A stretch of 64,000 nucleotides of DNA from contig VFJQ01000074.1 in assembly GCA_009885995.1 (NCBI GenBank), positions 1 through 64,000 of the forward strand. Reading direction: 5' to 3'. The translations under genes and the position numbers were made by a program. This document shows positions 35,669-44,627 of the stretch, piece by piece (positions within the stretch are counted from its first letter, which is position 1; the number at the start of each line of letters is the position of its first letter). The notes beneath the pieces are model-generated. The model ran no database searches and was not told the origin of the DNA. It was given only the letters and a program-made list of their open reading frames with translations. Source of the stretch: Verrucomicrobiota bacterium (GTDB taxonomy: Bacteria; Verrucomicrobiota; Verrucomicrobiia; Chthoniobacterales; Chthoniobacteraceae).

Positions 35669-36736
35669 ATGCGCACTCTCGCCCTTTTCCTCGCCCTCGC
35701 TCTCAGCACCTCAGCAGCGGAAATCCGCACCGCCGCCGGGACCAGCGTGAAGGGATATTCGGGCGATGGCGGGCCGGCGACGGAGGCGCAGATCGATAAT
35801 CCATTCGGCGTCGCGCGCGGGCCGGATGGGGCGCTGTGGTTCTGCGAGTATACGGGGCAGCGCGTGCGGCGGATCACGCCAGATGGGATCATTCACCTCG
35901 TCGCGGGCACGGGTGCGAAAGGCTATTCGGGCGACGGGGGCGCGGCGACGGCGGCGACGTTCAATCTGCCGCACGAGATCCGCTTCGATAAGACGGGAAA
36001 TCTTTTCATCGTGGATATGACCAACCACGCGGTCCGGCGCGTGGATGCGAAGACGAAGATCATCACGACCTTTGCCGGCACGGGGCAGCCGGGCTATTCG
36101 GGGGATGGCGGGCCGGCGAGCGCGGCGCAGTTCAAGCAGCCGCATAGCATCCAGTTCGATCCGGGCGGCGAGCATCTCTATGTCTGCGACATCGGCAACA
36201 ATGTGATCCGCCGGGTGGACATGAAGACGGGCACGATCTCGACTTTCGCGGGCACCGGCAAACCGGGCGAGACGCCCGATGGCGCGCCGCTGGCGGGCAC
36301 ACCGCTGAAGGGGCCGCGTTCGCTGGACTTCGATGCAAAGGGCGACCTGTGGGTCTGCACGCGCGAGGGCAATCAGGTCTTCCGCATCGATATGAAAGCG
36401 GGGGTCTATCACCACGTCGCGGGCACGGGGAAGAAGGGCTTCACCGGCAATGGCGGCCCGGCGCGCGAAGCGACGCTGTCCGGTCCCAAAGGCATTGCGA
36501 TCGACGCCGATGGCAATGCGTGGCTCGCCGACACGGAGAGCCACAGCGTGCGGATGATCGAGGCGAAGACGGGCAAGCTGCTGCTGATGGCCGGCACCGG
36601 CGAAAAGGGCGATGGCCCCGATGGCGATCCACTTCAGTGCAAGATGGCTCGGCTGCACGGCATCTTCGTGGACAAGGACGGCGCGGTCTATATCGGCGAC
36701 AGCGAAGCGCACCGCGTGCGCGTGCTGCGGCGGTAA
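35669..36736 (+). CDS. Secreted NHL-repeat beta-propeller protein
   Basis: 355 residues with a signal peptide (MRTLALFLALALSTSAAE). Five to six NHL-like blades follow, each with AGTGxxGYSGDGGPA, a loop, then a LWVCTREGNQVFRID or NLFIVDMTNHAVRRVD strand. Blades start near residues 20, 78, 133, 190, 248 and 300. NHL propellers bind ligands or act as lyases/esterases; no catalytic site is visible. Common in PVC secretomes. Confidence 0.82.
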   Translation: MRTLALFLALALSTSAAEIRTAAGTSVKGYSGDGGPATEAQIDNPFGVARGPDGALWFCEYTGQRVRRITPDGIIHLVAGTGAKGYSGDGGAATAATFNLPHEIRFDKTGNLFIVDMTNHAVRRVDAKTKIITTFAGTGQPGYSGDGGPASAAQFKQPHSIQFDPGGEHLYVCDIGNNVIRRVDMKTGTISTFAGTGKPGETPDGAPLAGTPLKGPRSLDFDAKGDLWVCTREGNQVFRIDMKAGVYHHVAGTGKKGFTGNGGPAREATLSGPKGIAIDADGNAWLADTESHSVRMIEAKTGKLLLMAGTGEKGDGPDGDPLQCKMARLHGIFVDKDGAVYIGDSEAHRVRVLRR

Positions 36737-36762
36737 GCGCAGGTGAGCAGCCTATTGAAATA

Positions 36763-36822
36763 GTGGTGCCGACTTCCGAGTCGGTGTGATCGACTTAACG
36801 CCGACCTAGAGGTCGGCGCCAC
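36763..36822. repeat. Twin-hairpin repeat between convergent genes
   Basis: The element begins GTGGTG and ends CGCCAC. It contains two perfect stems, CCGACT-TCCG-AGTCGG and GCCGACCT-AG-AGGTCGGC. It could serve as a bidirectional terminator. Confidence 0.6.
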
Positions 36823-36852
36823 TTTCGCGCACGCTGGTAATTCAACGGGCTC

Positions 36853-38805
36853 TCAATTCGCAGTGGATCCCAGCGCGCGACGGACGGTGCGCAGCAGCTT
36901 GTCGGCGTTATACGGCTTTTCGAGAAAGTGCCGCACACCCAGCGCGACCAGATCCTGCATCGAGTTCTTTTGGATGTGGCCGCTGGAAACGACGACGGGC
37001 ACGGTGCCGCCGAGTCGGCGCAGGTTGCGGACGAACTTGACGCCATCCATCTGCGCCATGGCGAGGTCGGTGACGATGAGGTCGATCTCGTCGCGCCGGC
37101 TGAAATAGACCGCGAGCGCGTCACTGCCGTCTTCGGCGGTAAAGCAGTGATAGCCGCTGGCCTCGAGCGTGGAGACGAGCGCTTCGCGGATCGGCGCCTC
37201 GTCATCGACCACGAGCACGAGTTCTCCATTGCCGCGCTCGATCGGGTCGACATTCCCACTCGCGGCATCGGCGCTCGCCGAGCGTGAAGCCGGCAGGAAG
37301 ACCCGAAACGTCGATCCCTTGCCGACTTCGCTCTGCACGGTGAGGAAGCCCTCGTGGCTTTTCATGATGCCGATGACGGTCGCGAGGCCGAGGCCGGTGC
37401 CCTTGCCGGGTTCCTTCGTGGTAAAGAACGGGTCGAAGATCTTGTCCATGGTCTCGATCGGCATGCCCGCGCCAGTATCGGTGATGCTGACGACGACGTG
37501 CCGGCCGAGCTTCGCGCCCGGGTTCATGCTCGCGAAGTGATCATCGATGTCGATGTTCTCGGCCGTGATTCTCAGGTGTCGCTCGGGTTCCGGGCCCTTC
37601 TGGGACGTGGGCACGGCCATGATCGCGTCGCGCGCGTTGACGCAGAGGTTGAGGAAGACCTGGTGGAGCTGTGTCGGGTCGCCGGCGATCGGCCAAAGAT
37701 CCGTCGGCACGTGGGTTTTGATGTCGATGCTGCGCGGGAAGGTCTGCCCGATGATCTTCACCAGTTCGCCGAGCAGGTGCTTGGCCTGGACCGCGACGCG
37801 CTGACCTTCCGCGCCACGGGCAAAGGTGAGGACCTGCTTCACCACGCTGGAGCCGCGCTCGGCGCTGTGCTCGATGATCTTGAGCATCCGCAACGCCTCC
37901 GGGTCGCTCTCGAGCGCCTTGTGGAGGAGCCCGCTCGCCATCAGGATCGGCGAGAGGATGTTGTTCAAATCGTGAGCGATGCCGCTGGCGAGGGTGCCGA
38001 TGGATTCGAGCCGCTGCGCGCGGAGGAACTGCCGCTCGAACTGCCGCGCGTTGGTCGTGTCGGTGTTGATGACGAGGATCTTTGCCGGTTGGCCGCTCTC
38101 GTCGCGAATGAGCGTCCAGCGGCTGGCCACGTGTAGCTCACGGCCATCCTTGCTGCGCTGCTTTAGCTCGCCGCTCCACTCACCCTTCTCGACCAGCGTG
38201 ACGAGGTTCTCGCCAAGCGTCTCGGCGTCGATCACGAAGAGTTCGCTAACGCACCGACCGAGTGCCTCCGGCTGCGTCCATCCGTAAAGGCGTTCGGCGC
38301 CCCGGTTCCACGACAGGATGCGCTCGTCGAGCGTATGCACGACGATGGCGTCCGATGCGAAATCGAGCATCGCCGCCTGCTCGCGGGCTTGCTCTTCGGC
38401 CCGATGCTGCGCGGTGCAGTCCATGTTGATGACCAGCACCGCAATCTGCCCGCGAAATGGGATCTCCAGCCAGGTGCTCTCGACGTTCATCACCTCGCCC
38501 GACTTGGTGAGATGCTTCCAGTGAAACGTGTGGTTGGGGCCTGGGCTCTCCTCGTTCTTCGCCAACGCGCGATACTCCCTGAGCCGGCGCACCTCGTCCG
38601 GAGGGCGGACATCCTCGATCGTCATCGTGAGAAACTCTGCCTCGGTCCATCCATACTTCTGCACCGCGGCGACATTGACCGCGAGGATCTTCAACGAGTC
38701 GTTGTCGAAGAGCCACATCGGAAGCGGGTTCGCATGGAAAAACAGCCGGAATGCGGCGTCGGTTTCCAGCGAGGAGGGTGCGCTTTCGTCAGCAGCGGCA
38801 AGCAT
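36853..38805 (-). CDS. Hybrid sensor histidine kinase (PAS-PAS-HisKA-HATPase-REC)
   Basis: 650 residues, no transmembrane segment. PAS domains at about 15-130 and 145-255 (FASDAIVVHTLDERILSWNR). HisKA has the H-box GIAHDLNN with phosphoacceptor H278. HATPase_c shows N-box HQVFLNLCVNARDAI, G1 TDTGAGMP, and G2 GKGTGLGLATV. A receiver domain from about 525 has DDE, phosphoacceptor D580 in VTDLAMAQMDG, and K630 in FLEKPY. It is a soluble hybrid kinase related to the NtrB-like class with DLNN H-box. The signal and output partner are unknown. It diverges from the greA-like gene. Confidence 0.9.
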   Translation of the reverse strand: MLAAADESAPSSLETDAAFRLFFHANPLPMWLFDNDSLKILAVNVAAVQKYGWTEAEFLTMTIEDVRPPDEVRRLREYRALAKNEESPGPNHTFHWKHLTKSGEVMNVESTWLEIPFRGQIAVLVINMDCTAQHRAEEQAREQAAMLDFASDAIVVHTLDERILSWNRGAERLYGWTQPEALGRCVSELFVIDAETLGENLVTLVEKGEWSGELKQRSKDGRELHVASRWTLIRDESGQPAKILVINTDTTNARQFERQFLRAQRLESIGTLASGIAHDLNNILSPILMASGLLHKALESDPEALRMLKIIEHSAERGSSVVKQVLTFARGAEGQRVAVQAKHLLGELVKIIGQTFPRSIDIKTHVPTDLWPIAGDPTQLHQVFLNLCVNARDAIMAVPTSQKGPEPERHLRITAENIDIDDHFASMNPGAKLGRHVVVSITDTGAGMPIETMDKIFDPFFTTKEPGKGTGLGLATVIGIMKSHEGFLTVQSEVGKGSTFRVFLPASRSASADAASGNVDPIERGNGELVLVVDDEAPIREALVSTLEASGYHCFTAEDGSDALAVYFSRRDEIDLIVTDLAMAQMDGVKFVRNLRRLGGTVPVVVSSGHIQKNSMQDLVALGVRHFLEKPYNADKLLRTVRRALGSTAN

Positions 38806-38902
38806 GGGTCAGGGTGAGAAAGCCAGAATGATGCCGCGGATTTCCGAAGCTTCGGGAAAATCCATTGCCGCACCCGGCTCGCCTCGTAAGGTGCGCGCCC
38901 CT

Positions 38903-40732
38903 ATGCAGGCCGAAATCCAGAAAGCAGTCGACGCCGGAAAACTAACCAGCAAAGAGGCCGAGGCGCTCGCCCGCCTCGCACCCGGCACCTACGTGGCTCA
39001 CAAGAGTTGGGGCTACGGCCAGGTCGCCGACGTGGATTTCCTGCTCCTGCAGATGACGCTCAACTTCAAGAGCAAGAAGGCTCACCCCATGCAGCTCCAG
39101 TATGCAGCCGAAAGCCTGGCCGTCATCCCCGGTGATCACATCGCCGCGAAGAAGCTCGCCGACACCGCAGCGGTCAAAGCGAGCGCGAAGCAGGACCCGG
39201 TCGGCATCTCGCGGTGCGTGCTCACGAGCTTTGGCGGCAAGGCGACGCAGGATCAAATCCAGGCCGCGCTCGTGCCCGACGTGATGTCCGAGACGGAGTT
39301 CAAGCGGTGGTTCGAGGTCGCGAAGAAAGGGATGAAAGCGGACGGGCACTTTGCGATCCCGACGAAGAAGGGCCTGCCCTTCGAACTGCGCGACGGTCCC
39401 ATTTCCCACGCCGACGAATACCTCGCCGCATTCAACAACGCGCGGCAGATCAAAGACCAGACGAAGGCGGTCGAGCTCATCATCAAGCATGTCGAGGAGT
39501 TCCAGGAACCCGTCACGCAGCTCCAGCCCGTGATCGTCGCCGTGAACGACGGCGCGAAGAAATCCGCCAAGCTCAAGCCGGACGAAACCATCTCGCTCCT
39601 CGCGACCCGCGACGAATTGATCGAGAAGGTCCCCACCCTCGCCGCCGGCACCGACGCGCCTGGCATCTCCGGCATCCTGAGCGATGAGCGCGCGCAACTT
39701 TCCACGCTCCTCTCGAAGACGCCCGACTCGAAGCTCACCCGCGCCGTCGCCGCGATCCCAGCCGCGTTCGGCGACGAATGGCCGCAGCGTGCCGTCAGCG
39801 TCGTCCTGCGCGCGGAAAAGGCACGCCTCGCCTCGGAGGGAGCGAACCTGGTCGCGAAGAACGGGCAGGGCGAAATCCTCCGCGCCGCCCTCGAACGCGC
39901 GATCAGCGAGCACAGCCTTTCCAGTGCTGCGCTATGCTGGCTGTGCGAGGACCGCGTCGGCTGGTTTTCCGACCTGCTCAATCACAAGGTCGCTCCCGCC
40001 ATCATCGCTGCGCTCGAACGCGACGCGCACAACGAACGCAAGGACCGCAAGCTGCACGATCTCCTCGTCAACGACCCCGAACTCGTCACCGACTTGATCG
40101 CCGATGCCAGCGCCGAAGAACTGCGCGACTTCATGCGAAAGGTGCTGCTCTCGACGGTCTTCGAGGATCTCAACCGCCGCTCGCTGCTCGGCAAAATCGT
40201 GCGCGTGTATCCTGACCTCCAGGCGATGATCGCCGGCAACAGCGAGCAGAAGGACGAGTCGATCATCGTCTCGTGGGAAAGCCTCGAGCGGAAAAAGGCG
40301 GAGCTCGATGAACTGGTGAACAAGAAGCTCCCCGAAAACGTGAAGGAAATCCAAATCGCCCGCGACTATGGCGACCTGCGCGAGAACTTCGAGTTCAAGG
40401 CCGCCAAGGAAATGCAGCGCGTGCTCAACCGCCGCCGCGGGGAAGCGGAGCGCGACCTCAGCCTCGCCCGTGGAACCGACTTCGCCAACGCCGACGCCTC
40501 ACAGGCAGGCATCGGCACCATCGTCACCGTGCGCGAACTCGCCGGTGGCCGCATCGACGTTTACACCATCCTCGGCGCGTGGGACGGCGACCCGGATAAG
40601 AACATCATCAGCTACCAGAGCGCCCTCGCCAAAGCCCTCATCGGCCACAAGCTCGGCGAGCAACTCGAGGTCCCCACCGAGCACGGCAATCGCGTCGTCG
40701 TGATCGAGAAGATCGAGCGCTTCCGGAGCTAG
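38903..40732 (+). CDS. greA: Long GreA-type transcription elongation factor
   Basis: 609 residues from ATG 38903 (MQAEIQKAVDAGKLTSKEAE). Only the C-terminal 160 residues are classical GreA: coiled coil SWESLERKKAELDELVNKKL followed by ARDYGDLRENFEFKAAKEMQ, where D and E are the acidic tip residues that stimulate transcript cleavage, then the FKBP-like domain GIGTIVTVRELAGGRIDVYT to EQLEVPTEHGNRVVVIEKIE. The N-terminal 440 residues are a helical extension (start includes GTYVAHKSWGYGQVADVDFL). Chlamydial GreA has a comparable extension, supporting a PVC origin. It rescues backtracked RNA polymerase. Confidence 0.85.
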   Translation: MQAEIQKAVDAGKLTSKEAEALARLAPGTYVAHKSWGYGQVADVDFLLLQMTLNFKSKKAHPMQLQYAAESLAVIPGDHIAAKKLADTAAVKASAKQDPVGISRCVLTSFGGKATQDQIQAALVPDVMSETEFKRWFEVAKKGMKADGHFAIPTKKGLPFELRDGPISHADEYLAAFNNARQIKDQTKAVELIIKHVEEFQEPVTQLQPVIVAVNDGAKKSAKLKPDETISLLATRDELIEKVPTLAAGTDAPGISGILSDERAQLSTLLSKTPDSKLTRAVAAIPAAFGDEWPQRAVSVVLRAEKARLASEGANLVAKNGQGEILRAALERAISEHSLSSAALCWLCEDRVGWFSDLLNHKVAPAIIAALERDAHNERKDRKLHDLLVNDPELVTDLIADASAEELRDFMRKVLLSTVFEDLNRRSLLGKIVRVYPDLQAMIAGNSEQKDESIIVSWESLERKKAELDELVNKKLPENVKEIQIARDYGDLRENFEFKAAKEMQRVLNRRRGEAERDLSLARGTDFANADASQAGIGTIVTVRELAGGRIDVYTILGAWDGDPDKNIISYQSALAKALIGHKLGEQLEVPTEHGNRVVVIEKIERFRS

Positions 40733-40736
40733 CTCC

Positions 40737-42947
40737 TCACGCCCGGGCTCGCGGCTTGCCCGCTTTCTTCGCCTTGAGATCGCGGTAGTTCAACGGCTTG
40801 CGCCTCGGCTCGATCTTGTCGAGGCCGGTTCCAGCCTTGAGCTCGCCGATCTGATCACGGAGCAGCGCCGCCTTCTCAAATTCGAGGTTCGAGGAAGCGG
40901 TGAGCATCTCATCTTCGAGTTCGCGCAGCAGGTCCGTGAGATTCAAGTCCGCGCCGGTCTCGCGCACCACGGACTCCTCGACGGCACGCGCCTTCAGCAG
41001 CGTGTGCAGACTCTCCTGCACTGCCCGTTGCACGCTGCGCGGCGTGATGCCGTGCTTCTCGTTGTATTCGAGCTGCCGTGCGCGGCGATACTCCGTGATG
41101 TCGAGCAGCGCCTGCATCGAGCCGGTGACTTGATCGGCGAAGAGATAGACCTGGCCGTTCACGTGGCGCGCCGCGCGGCCAGCCGTCTGGATGAGCGAGG
41201 TTTGCGAGCGCAGGTAGCCTTCCTTGTCCGCGTCGAGGATGCACACGAGCGATACCTCCGGCAGGTCGAGCCCTTCGCGGAGCAGGTTGATGCCGACGAG
41301 GATGTCGAACTCCCTCGCCCGTAGCGCGCGCAGGATTTCCACGCGCTCGATCGTGTCGATGTCGCTGTGGAGGTAGCGCACCTTCAGCCCCGTCTCGCGG
41401 AGGTAATCGCTGAGGTCCTCCGCGGTGCGTTTGGTCAGCGTGGTGATGAGCACGCGCTCGCCCAGCTCCACGCGCTGCCGGCACAGCTCCATCGTCTCGT
41501 CGATCTGCTCCTTGAGCGGACGGATCGTGATCTGAGGATCGAGCAAGCCAGTTGGCCGGATGATCTGCTCGACCACCAGCGGTGCGCCGGGCGTGTTCAC
41601 GTCGAAGGAATCGACCGGCTCCTCTGCGCCACTCGTCGCCACCTCGCCTTTCCCCCGCTCGCCCGCGATGACGGCGGGCACTTCGACCTCCCGCCCAAGC
41701 TGCGTGCGCGTGTGCGGGATGTAGCCGGTGTTACCGGCGATCGAGTTGCCGATCTCGAATCCGCCCGGCGTCGCGCTCACGTAGAGGAGTTGCCCGGCCA
41801 TCTGCATGAATTCCTCGAAGCGCAGCGGCCGGTTGTCGAGCGCGCTCGGGAGGCGGAATCCGTAATTCACCAGCACCGTCTTGCGCGAGCGGTCCCCCTC
41901 ATACATCCCGCCGATCTGCGGGACCGTGGCGTGCGACTCGTCGATCACCACGAGGTAGTCGCGTGGGAAAAAGTCCATGAGCGTGAAGGGCCGCGAACCC
42001 GGCGGGCGGCCGCTGAGATGCCGCGAGTAGTTCTCGATCCCGGAGCAAAAGCCCATCTCCTGCATCATCTCCAGGTCGTATTCGGTCCGCTGCTTGATGC
42101 GCTGCGCTTCGATGAGCTTGTCGTTCTTCTCGAACCAGATGATTCGCTCGTCCATCTCGTCGCGAATCGTCGTCATCGCGCGCAGCATCTTGTCGTGCGG
42201 CGTCACGAACTGCTTCGCCGGATACAGCGTCACCATCGTGAGCGACTCGTGCGTGTGGCCGGTCAGCGGGTCGATGCTCGAGATGCGATCGATCTCATCG
42301 CCGAAGAACTCGATGCGGATCGCCTCGTCATCGAGGTTCGCCGGCTGCACTTCCACCACGTCGCCGCGCACGCGGAATCGGCCCCGCCCGAAGCCGACGT
42401 CGTTTCGCTCGTAGAGCATGTCCACGAGCTTCGAGAGCGCCATCTCGCGGCTCATGGTCTGGCCGACTTTGAGCGTCAGCAGCATGTTCTTGTAGTCCTC
42501 CGGCGAACCGAGGCCGTAGATGCACGACACGCTCGCGACGACGATCACATCCCGCCGCGATAGCAGCGACGAGGTGGTCGAGAGGCGCAGGCGCTCGATC
42601 TCCTCGTTAATCGACGAGTCCTTCTCGATGAAGGTATCCGTGCGCGGGATGTAGGCCTCGGGTTGGTAGTAGTCGAAGTAACTGACGAAGTATTCGACCG
42701 CGTTGTCCGGGAAGAACTGTTTGAACTCCGAGTAGAGTTGCGCCGCGAGCGTCTTGTTGTGCGAGATGATGAGCGTCGGCCTGTCGATGTCGCGGATCAC
42801 ATTGGCGACGGTGAACGTCTTCCCCGAGCCCGTGACGCCGAGCAGCGTCTGGTGCCGATTCCCCGCGCCGACGGTCTTGCCCAGCTTTGCAATGGCCTGC
42901 GCCTGATCGCCGCGTGGGCTGTAATTCGAAGCGAGCTGGAAAGGCAT
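40737..42947 (-). CDS. uvrB: UvrB, excinuclease ABC subunit B, with an internal insertion
   Basis: 736 residues from [20 protein letters not shown] (42947); an in-frame ATG at 42983 is less likely. Walker A is GVTGSGKT (37-44); the beta-hairpin region [20 protein letters not shown] follows, then motif [13 protein letters not shown] and motif [14 protein letters not shown]. The C-terminal UVR motif ([20 protein letters not shown]) binds UvrC. It verifies DNA lesions delivered by UvrA. Between [12 protein letters not shown] and [12 protein letters not shown] (residues 403-456) there is an extra segment of about 50 residues ([20 protein letters not shown] and beyond) that I do not expect from other UvrB proteins. 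Four bases separate its stop from the convergent greA stop. Confidence 0.93.
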   Translation of the reverse strand: MPFQLASNYSPRGDQAQAIAKLGKTVGAGNRHQTLLGVTGSGKTFTVANVIRDIDRPTLIISHNKTLAAQLYSEFKQFFPDNAVEYFVSYFDYYQPEAYIPRTDTFIEKDSSINEEIERLRLSTTSSLLSRRDVIVVASVSCIYGLGSPEDYKNMLLTLKVGQTMSREMALSKLVDMLYERNDVGFGRGRFRVRGDVVEVQPANLDDEAIRIEFFGDEIDRISSIDPLTGHTHESLTMVTLYPAKQFVTPHDKMLRAMTTIRDEMDERIIWFEKNDKLIEAQRIKQRTEYDLEMMQEMGFCSGIENYSRHLSGRPPGSRPFTLMDFFPRDYLVVIDESHATVPQIGGMYEGDRSRKTVLVNYGFRLPSALDNRPLRFEEFMQMAGQLLYVSATPGGFEIGNSIAGNTGYIPHTRTQLGREVEVPAVIAGERGKGEVATSGAEEPVDSFDVNTPGAPLVVEQIIRPTGLLDPQITIRPLKEQIDETMELCRQRVELGERVLITTLTKRTAEDLSDYLRETGLKVRYLHSDIDTIERVEILRALRAREFDILVGINLLREGLDLPEVSLVCILDADKEGYLRSQTSLIQTAGRAARHVNGQVYLFADQVTGSMQALLDITEYRRARQLEYNEKHGITPRSVQRAVQESLHTLLKARAVEESVVRETGADLNLTDLLRELEDEMLTASSNLEFEKAALLRDQIGELKAGTGLDKIEPRRKPLNYRDLKAKKAGKPRARA

Positions 42948-43031
42948 GACCGCGGAACGTAGGCGGCGCGCCCAGCTGCGCAACGCGCCTCCTTTCCGTC
43001 CGACCGAAAACGCGCCAGCGAGTTCGCGATC

Positions 43032-43709
43032 CTACGGGCTGCCCTGCTTCTTCAGCGAGCCCTCGTGGCGGATGTCTTCACCGCGCGCGAGGTAAAAGGC
43101 TTCCTCTGCGATGTTCGTGGCGTGATCGGCCACACGTTCGAGTGTCTTGGCGATGGTCAGGAGATTGATCGCGCGCGTGATCGCCTTTGGATTTCCCTGC
43201 ATCTCAGTCGTCATGTCGCGGGCGACCTGGCGGTTGAGATCGTTCACGCTGCGGTCGCGGGCCACGATCTCGATGGCCAGATCGGCGTTACTTTCGACAA
43301 ACGCGGTGATGCTGTCGCGCAGCATCTCGGTGGCGAAGTCGGCCATGATCGGGATGTCGATGAGCGGCTTGAGCAGAGGCTCCTTGTTCAACTCCCGTGC
43401 GCGGCGGGCGATCGTCGTGGCCGAGTCGCCGATGCGCTCGAGGTTACTCGCGATCTTCGATGAAGCGAGCAGGAGCCGGCAGTCCTTGGCCATCGCGCCG
43501 TGCGTGGAGATGTAGGTGATGACGAGTTCATCGACGTGGATCTCGAGCTGGTGGATCTGCGTGTCCTCGAACTCAACGGTGTCGCAGAGCTTGTCGTCGC
43601 GCTCCATCAGCGCGCGCATGGCGACGGCGAGGTTGCGCTCGGCGAGTCCGCCCATCATCAGCAGTTGTTCGCGGATGGTGGTGAGTTGCTGTTCCCAGAA
43701 TTGGCTCAT
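43032..43709 (-). CDS. phoU: Phosphate-signalling regulator PhoU
   Basis: 225 residues, MSQFWEQQLTTIREQLLMMG start. Two repeats of the PhoU three-helix bundle carry metal-binding E/D-xxxD motifs (TVEFEDTQIHQLEIHVDELV and EIVARDRSVNDLNRQVARDM) and the family pattern ASNLERIGDSATTIARRARE near 85 and KTLERVADHATNIAEEAFYL near 195. PhoU restrains the PhoR kinase when the Pst transporter is busy. It is the last gene of the pst block, with a Pho-box-like site only 5 bp from its ATG. Confidence 0.92.
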   Translation of the reverse strand: MSQFWEQQLTTIREQLLMMGGLAERNLAVAMRALMERDDKLCDTVEFEDTQIHQLEIHVDELVITYISTHGAMAKDCRLLLASSKIASNLERIGDSATTIARRARELNKEPLLKPLIDIPIMADFATEMLRDSITAFVESNADLAIEIVARDRSVNDLNRQVARDMTTEMQGNPKAITRAINLLTIAKTLERVADHATNIAEEAFYLARGEDIRHEGSLKKQGSP

Positions 43710-43713
43710 TGAA

Positions 43714-43730
43714 TGTTACGAAAGTGTGAC
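43714..43730 (-). promoter_or_regulatory. Candidate Pho box before phoU
   Basis: Minus strand GTCAC-ACTTT-CGTAACA, matching the sites before pstS and the porin. It lies 5-21 nt upstream of the phoU ATG, over the expected ribosome-binding site, an unusual position for an activator site. Confidence 0.5.
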
Positions 43731-43766
43731 GCTGTGCCGGCGCGAGCGAACGCGGCGGCGAGGCGC

Positions 43767-44600
43767 TCAACCAAAGCGGCCGGTGATGTATTCCTCCGTC
43801 TGCTTGTGGCCGGGGTTGGTGAAGAGCTTCTCGGTGCGGTCGAACTCGATCAGCTTCCCGAGGTAGAAAAAGGCCGTGTGGTCCGAACAGCGGCCAGCCT
43901 GCTGCATGTTGTGCGTGACGATGACGATCGTGAACTCTCGCTTCAACTCGTAGATCAGCTCCTCGATCTTTGCCGTGGCGATCGGGTCGAGCGCGCTGCA
44001 CGGCTCGTCCATGAGCAGGATTTCCGGCTGATTCGCGATGGCGCGAGCGATGCACAGCCGCTGCATCTGGCCGCCGGAGAGTCCGAGCGCGCTCGCTTGC
44101 AGGCGATCCTTCACTTCGTCCCAGAGCGCGGCGCTCTTGAGGCTGCGCTCGGCGACTTCATCGAGCACGCGCCGGTCGTTCACGCCGGCGACGCGCAGGC
44201 TATAGACGACGTTTTCGTAGATCGATTTCGGGAAGGGGTTCGATTTCTGGAAGATCATGCCGATGCGTTTCCGCAGCGAGATCACCTCGAGATCGGGATC
44301 GAAAACGCTGCGGCCCTTCACCTTGATGTCGCCGCGATGGTGCGTGCCATCGATGAGGTCGTTCATGCGGTTGATGCTGCGGAGCAAGGTGGACTTGCCG
44401 CAGCCGCTCGGACCGATGAGCGCGGTGACCATCCTTTCCGGGATCGCGAGATCGATGCCATGCAGCGCCTGGTGTTCGCTGTAGAAAAATGAAAATCCTT
44501 CGCAGGAGATGTAGCGCGAATCGGCCGAAGGCTCGTCGAGTTCGGCGATCGAGCCACGGTCGGACGATGTGGAGAATGGCTGGCTGGCCGGGTCGGTCAT
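43767..44600 (-). CDS. pstB: Phosphate ABC transporter ATP-binding protein
   Basis: 277 residues from [16 protein letters not shown] (44600); ATG 44609 is possible. Walker [11 protein letters not shown]-loop [19 protein letters not shown] signature [16 protein letters not shown], Walker [14 protein letters not shown] and switch His [20 protein letters not shown] are complete. It powers phosphate import with PstA and PstC. The N-terminus is about 25 residues longer than usual. 27 nt downstream of pstA. Confidence 0.95.
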   Translation of the reverse strand: MTDPASQPFSTSSDRGSIAELDEPSADSRYISCEGFSFFYSEHQALHGIDLAIPERMVTALIGPSGCGKSTLLRSINRMNDLIDGTHHRGDIKVKGRSVFDPDLEVISLRKRIGMIFQKSNPFPKSIYENVVYSLRVAGVNDRRVLDEVAERSLKSAALWDEVKDRLQASALGLSGGQMQRLCIARAIANQPEILLMDEPCSALDPIATAKIEELIYELKREFTIVIVTHNMQQAGRCSDHTAFFYLGKLIEFDRTEKLFTNPGHKQTEEYITGRFG

Positions 44601-44627
44601 GGAGCGCATCGAGTTTGGAGGCGGAGG

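Noticed and set aside
43714-43730. Pho box read as belonging to a rightward gene
   Set aside because: No rightward gene starts nearby; the strand orientation agrees with the other two sites.
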